Shown here one piece after another: positions 9,034 through 17,329 of a stretch of DNA of 64,000 bases (the first letter of the stretch is position 1; each line of letters opens with the position of its first letter). The notes under the pieces were generated by a model. That model was not told the DNA's origin. It was given only the letters and a program-made list of their open reading frames with translations, and made no database searches. Made by a program: the position numbers and the translations under genes. The stretch is from CAIWHR01 sp963823215 (GTDB lineage Bacteria; Pseudomonadota; Gammaproteobacteria; Burkholderiales; Casimicrobiaceae). The stretch lies in contig CAWGKT010000015.1 in NCBI GenBank assembly GCA_963823215.1, positions 168,994 through 232,993 of the forward strand, read 5' to 3'.

Positions 9034-9750
9034 ATGAACCCTGCCCTCGCCACCGTGCTGTCCAACCCCGCCATCTGGCGTGGCGGCGACTGCGCGCCCG
9101 AGCCCGCTGCGCTGCCGTCGGGCTTTCCCGCGCTCGACGCCGTGCTGCCCGGCCACGGCTGGCCGGGAGCCGCGCTGACCGAGATCGTGCTCGAGCGCGA
9201 GGGCATCGGCGAGATCCGCCTCACACTGCCGGCGCTCGCACGGTTGCAGGCACGGGGCCATGACGTCGTCTGGATCGCGCCGCCTCAGGTGCCGTACGCG
9301 CCGGCGCTCGCTGCCGCGGGGCTCGATCTCGCGCGGTTCCTCGTCGTCCATTGCCGCAGCCCGGCGGATCAGCTGTGGGCCTACGAGCAGGCGCTGCGCG
9401 CCCCCGAGTGCGGCGCCGCGTTCGCGTGGCTCGGCCCGCACGACGACCGCACGATGCGCCGACTCGCGGTCGCCGCGCGCGAAGGCCGCACGTGGGGCGT
9501 GCTCTGGCGGCGTCCCGGCCAGCGCGCGATCGCCGCCACCGCGTCGCTGCGGCTCGCGCTCGCGCCGCAGGAGGGCCGGCTCGCGGTGCGGGTGCTGAAA
9601 CGTCGCGGGGGCGATCTCGCGCAGCCGGTGCTCGTCGACGTGGACGCCGGCGGCGGCAACCTGCCACCGCTCCCCGATCCCCGCACGAGCGCGGGCCGTG
9701 CGCTTGCGTCACGCACGGCACAACCGACGTCGCGAAGCACAGGAAATTGA
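9034..9750 (+). CDS. imuA: ImuA, SOS mutagenesis accessory protein (RecA/SulA-like)
   Basis: 238 residues starting MNPALATVLSNPAIWRGGDC. It has the ImuA pattern: GFPALDAVLPGHGWPGAALT, VVWIAPPQVPYAPALAAAGL, SPADQLWAYEQALRAPECGA and AFAWLGPHDDRTMRRLAVAA. It is RecA-like but lacks a proper Walker A motif. ImuA works with ImuB and DnaE2 to assemble the damage-induced mutasome. The ATG directly abuts the palindromic element, so translation may depend on the structure of that RNA or on coupling from upstream genes. No LexA operator is seen within 150 bases upstream. Confidence 0.92.
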   Translation: MNPALATVLSNPAIWRGGDCAPEPAALPSGFPALDAVLPGHGWPGAALTEIVLEREGIGEIRLTLPALARLQARGHDVVWIAPPQVPYAPALAAAGLDLARFLVVHCRSPADQLWAYEQALRAPECGAAFAWLGPHDDRTMRRLAVAAREGRTWGVLWRRPGQRAIAATASLRLALAPQEGRLAVRVLKRRGGDLAQPVLVDVDAGGGNLPPLPDPRTSAGRALASRTAQPTSRSTGN

Positions 9751-9807
9751 TTCGATGCCTCCCTCTTCCCTCACCCGCCCGATCCGTCATCGCAGGCGTG
9801 CGCCCAC

Positions 9808-9836
9808 TTGTTTGAGTCCCATTTTGGGACTATAGT
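9808..9836 (+). promoter_or_regulatory. higBA promoter with embedded operator palindrome
   Basis: TTGTTT at 9808-9813 and TATAGT at 9831-9836 are 17 bp apart, and the spacer is filled by the perfect palindrome AGTCCCA-TTT-TGGGACT (9815-9831). The toxin ATG at 9840 lies only four bases after the -10 box, which would make the transcript leaderless or nearly so. The layout predicts autorepression by HigA. Confidence 0.75.
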
Positions 9837-9839
9837 TCG

Positions 9840-10142
9840 ATGCGCATCATTGCGCTTTCGACGTTGCGGGCATTCTGGGCAGCGAACCCGGCCCTTGCGG
9901 ACGCCCGTGAACCGGTGCTGGCATGGTACCGCCACGTCGTGGAGGCTGATTGGGCAGCACCTGCTGACGTAAAAGCGGACTTCCGGAGTGCGAGCATTCT
10001 CAAGGACGGGCGAGTGGTGTTCAATATTGCCGGCAACAAATACCGCCTCGTCGTATGGATCAATTATGGCTACCGGGTCGTATACGTCCGATTCATCGGC
10101 ACCCATGCCCAATACGATCGGATCGATGCGCAAACCGTTTGA
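9840..10142 (+). CDS. higB: HigB-type mRNA interferase toxin
   Basis: 100 residues, MRIIALSTLRAFWAANPALA, then HVVEADWAAPADVKADFRSA, GRVVFNIAGNKYRLVVWINY and VYVRFIGTHAQYDRID. This matches the HigB_toxin (RelE-fold) family: GNKYRLVV and the C-terminal FIGTHAQYD are its signature. Such toxins cut mRNA on the ribosome and are neutralised by the HTH antitoxin encoded downstream. It lies between imuA and imuB with its own promoter, so it is probably a later insertion into the imu operon. Confidence 0.92.
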   Translation: MRIIALSTLRAFWAANPALADAREPVLAWYRHVVEADWAAPADVKADFRSASILKDGRVVFNIAGNKYRLVVWINYGYRVVYVRFIGTHAQYDRIDAQTV

Positions 10143-10148
10143 GATGAA

Positions 10149-10224
10149 CAGCCCCCACGCTCACTTCGTTCGCTGCCCCCCGCGGGGGCGCGCAGTGCCC
10201 TTCGGGCGGCCGAGCGGGCACTGA
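10149..10224 (+). repeat. Burkholderiales-type GC-rich interspersed repeat
   Basis: The stretch CCCCCACGCTCACTTCGTTC followed by GCTGCCCCCCGCGGGGGCGC and GCCCTTCGGGCGGCC resembles a dispersed repeat I know from many Burkholderiales genomes. It contains two hairpins (GCCCCC/GGGGGC type and GCCCTTCGGGC). It separates higB from higA, which are normally adjacent or overlapping. Confidence 0.7.
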
Positions 10225-10228
10225 AGCG

Positions 10229-10603
10229 ATGAACATCAAGCCCATCCGGACCCGAGCCGATCATCGCGCCGCGCTGAAAGCCATCGAAGCATTGATGGGG
10301 GCAAAACCGGGTACCTCCGACGGCGAACGGCTCGATGTGCTGGTCACACTCGTCGAAGCTTACGAGCGCAAACACTATCCGCTCGACCTCCCCGACCCGG
10401 TCGACGCAATCAAGTTCGTCATGGACCAACGCGGGCTCACGGTCAAGGATCTGGAGCCGATGATCGGCCGTCCCAATCGCGTGTATGAAATTCTCAACCG
10501 CACCCGCCCCTTGACGCTGCCCATGATCCGACGACTGCACGCCCGACTGGGCATCCCCGCCGAATCACTGATCAAGCCTTCCGTCGACCGGAACGCGGCC
10601 TGA
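10229..10603 (+). CDS. higA: HigA-type HTH antitoxin
   Basis: 124 residues. The N-terminal half (MNIKPIRTRADHRAALKAIE, TSDGERLDVLVTLVEAYERK) and the C-terminal XRE-like helix-turn-helix (FVMDQRGLTVKDLEPMIGRP, VYEILNRTRPLTLPMIRRLH) match the COG5499-type HigA antitoxin. It should bind HigB and repress the palindrome in the shared promoter. It is 86 bases from higB because of the intervening repeat, and only 28 bases before imuB, so imuB may be cotranscribed from the higBA promoter. Confidence 0.9.
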   Translation: MNIKPIRTRADHRAALKAIEALMGAKPGTSDGERLDVLVTLVEAYERKHYPLDLPDPVDAIKFVMDQRGLTVKDLEPMIGRPNRVYEILNRTRPLTLPMIRRLHARLGIPAESLIKPSVDRNAA

Positions 10604-10631
10604 CGTTCCGCCTGCGGGATGATCGCGACCG

Positions 10632-12139
10632 ATGCTCTGGACCTGTCTTCTTCTGCCGTCGCTTGCCCCTCGACGTTTTCGCGCGGGCGGCCTCGCCTGC
10701 TGAGGCTTTGATGCCGTTCGCGGTGGGCAGCGGCGGGCGCACGCCGCGCATCGTCAGCGCGAACGCCGCCGCGCGCGCCGCCGGGATCCACCCGGGGCAA
10801 CTCGTCTCGGCGTCGCTCGCGCTCGCGCCGGATCTCCTGCTGCGCGACCGCGACCCGGGTGCCGAGTCCGCTGCGCTCGCAGCCGTTGCCACCTGGGCGA
10901 CCCAATTCACGCCGGCCATCGCTCTCGCACCGCCCGATGCCGTGCTCGCGGAGATCGGCGGCAGCCTGCGGCTCTTCGGCGGTCTGCCGCAGTTGACGGC
11001 GCGCCTTGCCCGGGGCGTGCTCGACCTGGGCTATGCCGCGCGCTTCGCGCTCGCGCCCACATCGGCCGCGGCGTTGCTGTTCGCGCGCGCGGAAACGGCG
11101 GAGGGAAGCCGGCGCTCCGGGGAAAGCACGGGTCGGGCTCGATTTTTCCGGGACATCCGCGCTTCTTCCGCTGCCGCTCTCCCTTGCCGAGGCCGATCCC
11201 GCCGCCATCGCAACTCTCGCCGCTGCCGGCATCACGACCTTCGGGCAGGCGTGCGCGTTGCCGCGCGCTGCGCTGGCACGGCGCGTGGGCGAGGATTTCG
11301 TCGCCTTTCTCGATCGTGCGCGCGGCCTCATCCCGGACCTGCGACCGCCGTTCGTGCCACCGCCGCGCTATGCGGGAAAGCTCGATCTGCCGGCGCCGGT
11401 GACAAGCGTCGATGCGCTCGCGTTCGCGGTGAACCGGCTCGTGCTCGAGTTGGCGGGATGGCTCACGGGCCGCGGCCTCGGCGTGACCGAAATGTCGCTC
11501 GCGCTCGCGCACGAGCGTCACGTCCGGGTCGCGACCGGCGTGCCCGCCACCACCGTCGGCTTCGCGCTCGCCGTGCCGGCGCGCGAGCCCGCGCATCTTG
11601 TCGCCGTGCTGCGCGAGCGGCTCGCGCGCATCGTGCTGCCGGCGCCGGTCGAGGCGATCACGCTCGCGAGCGAGGCGACCGCCCCTCTGGCCAGCCGCAA
11701 CCTCGGACTGCTCCCCGGGGACGAGGCAGCCGCGACCATTCCGCTGCTCGACCGCCTGCGCGCACGGCTGGGCGAAGGCGCGGTGATGCTCGTCGCGCCG
11801 CACGCCGAGCACCGGCCCGAGCGCGCGTGGCGCGACGGGAAAATCGGGGACAGACCACGTTTTCCAGGAACAACGGAAGCCGCGAGCAAAACGTGCTCTG
11901 TCCCCCGCCCCGTCTGGCTGCTCGCCGAGCCGGAACCGCTCGGCCATCGGCTCGAAGCCCAACCGTGGGTGCTGCGCGACGGGCCGGAGCGGATCGAGTC
12001 GGGATGGTGGGACGGCGCCGACGTGCGCCGCGATTACTTCGTCGCCGAGAACCCGCGCGGCGAGACGGTGTGGATCTATCGCGATCACCGCTACGGGATC
12101 GATGACGGCGAATGGTTCCTGCACGGCGTATTCGGGTAA
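10632..12139 (+). CDS. imuB: ImuB, catalytically inactive Y-family polymerase homologue (frameshifted, element insert)
   Basis: Starts MLWTCLLLPSL, then continues in the next frame as PLDVFARAASPAEALMPFAV and SANAAARAAGIHPGQLVSAS. A second switch near 11100 leads to LSLAEADPAAIATLAAAGIT, NRLVLELAGWLTGRGLGVTE and the C-terminal ESGWWDGADVRRDYFVAENP ending WFLHGVFG. The family acts as the beta-clamp-binding hub of the mutasome. Between RPERAWR and PRPVWLLAEPEPL about 20 codons are supplied by palindromic element copy 4 without breaking the frame. Two frameshifts (near 10668 and 11100) are probable sequence errors. The upstream gene is higA rather than imuA. Confidence 0.88.
11846..11905. repeat. 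Palindromic element copy 4, inside imuB
   Basis: GGGGACAGACCACGTTTTCC on the left and AAAACGTGCTCTGTCCCC on the right, with a shorter centre unlike copies 1-3. The 60 bases are an exact multiple of three and are read in the imuB frame, adding roughly GDRPRFPGTTEAASKTCSVP between conserved ImuB segments. Confidence 0.88.
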
Positions 12140-12150
12140 TGACAACAGGC

Positions 12151-12927
12151 TCAGATCCCGGCGAACCACTGATACCCCTGGTCCTCCCAGTAGCCGCCCT
12201 TGCCGCCCGCGATCCTGGCGAAGCTGTCGACCAGTTCGATCGCATCACGTACTTCGCGTGCTTGTAGCCCAGCTGCCGCTCGACGCGCAAACGAATCGGC
12301 GCCCCGTTGGCGATCGGCAGCACGGCGTCGTTCATCTCGTAGGCAAGGATCGTCTGCGGATGGAACGCATCCTCGAGATCGATGCTTTCGTAGTAGAGGC
12401 TGGTGCCGTCCGTCCTCCATCGGATCGGCGCAGTGGAACACGACGAACCGCGCTTCAGGCGTCGGGCCGCACCGCCTCGAGCAGCGCGGCGAGCCGCGCG
12501 CCCTTCCACTTCGCGATGGCGCTCCAGCCTTCGACGCAATCGTGCCGCGTGATCTGCGTGCGGCTCGGCAGCGCGCGAAGGTCCGCCAGCGAAAGGCTCG
12601 CCGGCTGCGCGACCAGGCCGCCGACTTCGAGCCGGTACGTCGGCAAAGCCGTTCGCGGCGAGCATCCGGTACGCATCGCTGTCCGGCTCGGCGGTTCCAT
12701 TGCTGCGAAAGCTCGGCGAGCGATCGGCGTCGGTGAACTCCTGCGCCATCGACTTGCGCGAGGTGACGGCGTGCGCCACCGCGCGAGCTGAGCTTCTCGC
12801 CGGCGCCGAGGACCTTCGGAAACCAGTCGCTGTTGGACAGCCGCTCGCAGCCGGCGACCAGCAGCGCTCCCGCCGCGCCGATCACGCGGGAGAGAAAGCG
12901 CCGCCGTGCGTCATGCGTCGTGTTCAT
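12151..12927 (-). CDS. Tat-exported molybdopterin oxidoreductase (sulfite-oxidase fold), several frameshifts
   Basis: The ATG at 12927 starts MNTTHDARRRFLSRVIGAAG with a twin-arginine motif (RRRFL) and a lipobox-like LLVAGC. Following frames carry YRLEVGGLVAQPASLSLADL, then TRHDCVEGWSAIAKWKGARL with the cysteine expected to bind molybdenum. After that come FVVFHCADPMEDG, TSLYYESIDLEDAFHPQTIL, NGAPIRLRVERQLGYKHAKY and an end GGYWEDQGYQWFAGI. This is the Oxidored_molyb (YedY/sulfite oxidase) family, about 255 residues. At least four frame switches occur between 12240 and 12800. It overlaps the end of the cytochrome b gene by 17 bases, forming an electron-transfer pair. Substrate unknown. Confidence 0.8.
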   Translation of the reverse strand: MNTTHDARRRFLSRVIGAAGALLVAGCERLSNSDWFPKVLGAGEKLSSRGGARRHLAQVDGAGVHRRRSLAELSQQWNRRAGQRCVPDARRERLCRRTGSKSAAWSRSRRAFRWRTFARCRAARRSRGTIASKAGAPSRSGRARGSPRCSRRCGPTPEARFVVFHCADPMEDGRHQPLLRKHRSRGCVPSADDPCLRDERRRAADRQRGADSFARRAAAGLQAREVRDAIELVDSFARIAGGKGGYWEDQGYQWFAGI

Positions 12928-13776
12928 GGCCTGCCTCCGTCCGAATGCGATACCGGCCCGTGATCATCGAGCGCAGATGGTTCCAGAAGCCCGACACGAT
13001 CACTTCGAACACGTGGATCAGCACGAACGCGACGAGCAGCCAGGCCGACGACGAAATGCATCGTCCGCGCCGCCTGCCGGCCGCCGAAGAGATCGACCCA
13101 GCCCGGCAGAACGCGAATCCATCCACGGCGACATCGCGACGCCCATCAGGATGATGAGCGGCAGCAGACAGGAAGATGACCGTGAGATACGCGATCTTCT
13201 GCAGCACGTTGTAGCGCCTGGCCGCCTCGCCGGTCGGATGGCGGAAGCGCAGGTGATCCCGGATCGACGCTGCCGATCGAGCGCCAGTCGCTCCGGTCCG
13301 GAGCGAGGTCGCGCGCGAGATGCCGGCTCGCCGTCGAATAGGCGACGTAGGCCAGGCCGTTGATCAGCAGCACCCAGGCGAAGAAGAAGTGCCACGAACG
13401 CGCCATCGACAGCCACGGGTTGTTCGGAATCGTCGATCCACCACGGAAAGGCCCGCGCCGCAGGCTGGCCATCGGCAGTCTTCGACACGCCGAGCACGCC
13501 TGTCGTGACGAATTCGCGACCGAAGACGCGCGTGGTGCCGACCGCCCCGGCTTCGCCGCTTTGCCGGGCGCCGATTTCCAGCACCGGCGGCGCGCCCGTG
13601 TACGACGACTTGCCCGCCCAGTACAGGCGCGGGTGCGCATTGAAGATCTGCAAGCCGCTCATCAGCAGGATCGTCAGCGCGACCACATTCGTCCAGTGCA
13701 TCAGGCGCACGGGCAGCGAGTGGCGAAAGTACAGGTAATCCCGCGGACCCGCGCGGCCGGCGTCGGCGTGCGGCAT
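12911..13776 (-). CDS. Membrane cytochrome b (b561/Ni-hydrogenase type), frameshifted
   Basis: The start at MPHADAGRAGPRDYLYFRHS has GGAG nine bases upstream. Segments found in order over three frames are SLPVRLMHWTNVVALTILLM (haem-ligand His, first helix), MARSWHFFFAWVLLINGLAY (second helix), LQKIAYLTVIFL with LLPLIILMGVAMSPWMDS (third), and LLVAFVLIHVFEVIVSGFWN (fourth). This is the four-helix cytochrome b of PhsC/HyaC type that passes electrons between quinone and a periplasmic partner, here the following molybdoenzyme. At least three frameshifts lie between 13030 and 13440. The pair resembles thiosulfate or sulfite-type respiratory modules, but no substrate can be assigned. Confidence 0.8.
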
Positions 13777-13927
13777 GGCCTGCTCTCCGATCAGGTGATG
13801 GCGTTGGTCGCGCATCGCGGCCCCGCCTTACAGCGACAGCCTGCTCAGGAACGCCGCGATCCCGACGACGATAGTGTAGTCGCGACCCAGACGGTTCGCG
13901 TCGGCGTTGTTGATGGCGCGGCCCGCC

Positions 13928-15456
13928 TCAGGGCGCAAATTCGAATGCCGCGGTGAGGTCGCCGGCGTCGGCACGCACGCCGGGCAGCGGCTCGAGCCCG
14001 AAGCGGCGGGTGATGAATTTGATGATCGACGTCGTGTCGTAGCTCGTGTGGTCGACGTGGCCACGCTTCGCGAACGGGGACACGATGATCGCCGGAATGC
14101 GCGTGCCCGGGCCCCAGCGATCGCCCTTGGGCGGCGCGACATGGTCCCAGAAGCCGCCGTTCTCGTCATAGGTGACGATGACCGCCGACTTCGACCACAG
14201 CGGGCTCGCCCTGATCTTCGCGATCAGCGCCGCTATGTGCGTGTCGCCGGAGAGCACGTCGGTGTAGCTCGGGTGCTCGTTCAGGGAGCCCTGCGGCTTG
14301 TAGAACGCGACCTGCGGCAAGTCGCCCCGATCGATGCCCGCGACGAGGTCGGCGTAGTCCTTGAGGTGCCGTTCGCGATCCGCGGTTCCCGGCGCGAAAC
14401 GCGCGAAGTAGTTGAACGGATGGTGGTGCGGCTGGAAGTTGATCGAGCCGGGTTCCCGGTTGTTGATGACCGTGCGCTTCGCGTCGGGCGGCTGCATCGC
14501 GTCGGCGAGCGCCGCGTTCCATCCGCCCGCGTACCACGCCCACGATATCCCCTTGGCCGAGAGCGTGTCGCCGATGGTCTTCGTCGTCTGCGGCGGCAGC
14601 GTGTACTTCGACGGATCGCGCGAGCGCAGGTCGCCACCCGGCGCCGGCGGCACGGCCGAGGGCTGATACGGCGCGCTAACCCGAGTTGACGACGTAGCCA
14701 TCGGGCGTGACGCTGCCGTCGAACAGCAGCAGATTGCCGTCGCGCGCGGAGGCGGGCGAGCCCGGACGGCGCTTCAGCCAGCCGCGCTCGTCGACCTGCG
14801 CGCGCAGGCTGGCCGGCGCGTGCTTCGTCGCGCGGCGTGCAGGCGCAGATCAGCCACTGGTGATTGATGAAGGAATCGCCGTGGGCCGCCATGAAGAAGT
14901 TGTCGGCGAGCACGAAGTCGCGCGCCCATTGCCACATCGGCAGCTTCGAGCCGTCGTAGTACGCCATCACGAAGCCGCCGGCGTCGGACATCGCGGCGAA
15001 GCGATCGTTGCGCCCGCCGTTGATCTGCTCGATGTTCTGGTAGTACCGGTGGACCGCGCCGCGCACGCGCTGCGACAGCGGCAGGTCGAACGGCGGCGCG
15101 TCGAGGCGGAACGGCCGGTTCGGCAAGCGGTGGGGAAACGCCGGGTCGGGGTCCTTGCCCCGCCATGCGGGCGGCAGCTCGGCGAGCGGCGTGCCGTCGC
15201 GGTCGACCTGCGTGTACTGGGCCGGGGTTGCCTGGGCAATGCCGTTCGCGCCGGGGAACAGTCCGTAGAGATGGTCGAAGCTGCGGTTCTCGGCGTAGAT
15301 GACGATGATGTGCTCGATGCTCGCGAGCCGCCCCTTCGGTCCCGGTGTCTGCGCCGCGCCACCGGTGGCCGCGAGTGCGGCCGCCGCGACGACCAGCAGG
15401 CGCGCGGCCAATCGCCGAAGGATCCAGGACGACGTCCCTGCACTCGCCTGCGCCAA
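13928..15456 (-). CDS. Secreted phosphoesterase (acid phosphatase/phospholipase C family), frameshifted
   Basis: The N-terminal part has a signal peptide (LLVVAAAALAATGGAAQ) and the metal-binding start IEHIIVIYAENRSFDHLYGL, followed by DNFFMAAHGDSFINHQWLIC. After a break near 14840 the frame reads LRAQVDERGWLKRRPGSPAS and DGSVTPDGYVVNSG. After another near 14690 it continues PYQPSAVPPAPGGDLRSRDP, GISWAWYAGGWNAALADAMQ, VIVTYDENGGFWDHVAPPKG and ends TAAFEFAP. The ENRSFDH and DENGGFWDH motifs are hallmarks of PF04185 phosphoesterases, which hydrolyse phosphate esters in the periplasm. The exact start is uncertain (only a TTG fits this frame). A 34-base gap separates it from the M14 gene. Confidence 0.83.
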
Positions 15457-15489
15457 AGATCGTCGCCACGGTCGCTCCCGGTGTGACGA

Positions 15490-17176
15490 TCAGTCCAGCG
15501 TCACCACGGCCCGCACGGTTCCTGCCCGCTCGTGCCGCGCGACGAGGTCGATCCGATCGCCCTGCCGTCCCCGCACGACCCATTCGATCTTCGCGCGATC
15601 GTCGGTCACGTTGTAGTCGGGCCAGAACGACACGCCGGTGTGCTTCGACCACTTGCCTTCGAGCTGGCCCAGGTCCTCGCGCCGCTTGCCGTGGACGAGT
15701 TCCGCCCCCGCCGGCAGCGCGATCTCGGCGATGACCCCGCGCACGACCTTGCGCTCCAGCGCCCGCTTCGACACGTAGCTCGGCAGCCAGCCGGTGTTCT
15801 GGACGACGAGGCGCACCCGCCAATGGTCGTCGCCCAGCACGTCAGCTTCGGCGGCGACGAGCTCCATCTTGGGCGAGGTCAGCGCCTGCCACAGCAGCCA
15901 CTTCGGGAAGCGGGCCAGCTCTTGCTCGAGAAAGGCCGGCGGCGGATTGCCGAACGCGTGAAAGCGGTTCCAGCCGCCGATTTCGATGCGTCCGAGCTGC
16001 GGGTGATCGAACGATCGCCACGCAATGTGGGCGACACCGGCGAGCTTGTCGACGTTCCACCGGTAGACCTTGAGGTCGTCCTCGATCGGGTGGTCGCGGA
16101 ACCAGTCGATGTACTTGTAGTTCGTGATGCCGGCTTCCCGCATCGGGCTCCAGATCTCGACCACCCAGCTGAACATGCCGAGGTGCTCGTAGATCCAGTC
16201 GAACGCGCCGCCGATCACATCCTTCGGGTGGTAGCGGAATTCCTCGTAGACGGAGATCGCCGGATAGCCGGTTAGTTCGGTGCCCTTGGCGCCCACCCGA
16301 CGGTAGTGCCAGAGGTCCTCGGCGTGCATCTCGTCGTCGGAGAGATGGTCGAACGGACGCAGCAGCACGCCGCTCCACGTGTGGAAGGCAACGCCCCCGG
16401 TGATGTTCGGATGGTCGACGACGAACTGCGCGACCGCACGCACTTCCGGTTCCGACGTGGGATACGGTCCGCTTCCGAGCTGCTCGAACTCCTGGCGCCA
16501 GTTTGCAGGAAAATTTCTATTTAGATCAAGCCCCTGCTTATTCTTCTTCACGCGCAACGTGAAGCCATCCCAACCCTCCACCGTGCCCTCGGGAAGGATC
16601 CGGTAGTAGTTGCCGCCGGTTTCCACGGGATCGCGACGGACCATCAGCCCCGGTTGCTCGGGGTGGTCCTTCCAGAGCCCGTTGGGGTCGGGGATGCGCA
16701 TCTGCAGGATCCGGCCGTCGCCATCGATGTCCTCGACGGTGAGCCCGTCGATCTCCTCTTCGTCCCACGGATACGGACGGGTGCTCGAGCGGACCCATTT
16801 CGGCCTGTCGGCGAGCGCCCATTCGGCGCCGTCCGGGTTGATCCGCGGACAGACGTAGAACGCCCGGGTGTCGAGGGCCCGGGTCACGTCGGGATCCTTG
16901 CCGTATTGCGTGACCAGCGTCTGCAGGAAATAGAGATTGGCCGCCGATGCCGCGACTTCGGTCGCGTGGATGTTGCCGTCCACCCAGAACGCCGGTTTCT
17001 CTGCCGCCGGTCCCGTGTTCACGTTGGTGACGGTCAGCACCCAGATGTCGCGGCCCTCGTGGCTCTTGCCGATCGATTCGATCGACACGAGGCTGCGGAT
17101 GCTCGGCGGCGAATGCCTGGAGGATCGCGGTGAGCTCGGCGTAGCGGTAGAAGCGGTCGAAGGCGATGGTCGGCAT
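15490..17176 (-). CDS. M14-family zinc carboxypeptidase, one frameshift
   Basis: Starts MPTIAFDRFYRYAELTAILQ, shifts frame near 17113 and continues SIRSLVSIESIGKSHEGRDI. Zinc ligands are visible as the HxxE of GNIHATEVAAS and the later His in GVAFHTWSGVLLRPF. The catalytic Glu is in SWVVEIWSP. The total is about 560 residues, larger than a bare M14 domain; the extra C-terminal part (WRVRLVVQNTGWLPSYVSKR onward) looks like a beta-sandwich domain. There is no clear signal peptide, so it may act in the cytoplasm. It diverges from dnaE2 and shares the 152-base promoter region. Confidence 0.87.
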
Positions 17177-17313
17177 GGTATGGCTTTCCCGTTCTGGGCA
17201 GGGCACGAAGGCCGCGACGCTGGCAGAGCCGGCATCTTACCGGCCTTCGCCGAACGACGGCCGGCGGGCACGGAAACCCTCCCCCGCCGCCTCTTCCCCG
17301 GCATGGCCATATA

Positions 17314-17329
17314 CCGTATATTCATACGG
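17314..17329 (+). promoter_or_regulatory. LexA operator upstream of dnaE2
   Basis: CCGTATATTCATACGG has the same arms as the lexA operator at 6961-6976 and differs only in the centre. Its last base is the first base of the GTG that starts the dnaE2 frame, so bound LexA would cover the start codon. The mRNA may be leaderless or begin further upstream. Confidence 0.83.

Noticed and set aside
13828..13927. Open segment ending RDYTIVVGIAAFLSRLSL after the phosphoesterase stop
   Set aside because: Could be a frameshifted tail of the phosphoesterase or nothing; the phosphoesterase already ends in the expected place, so no feature was called.
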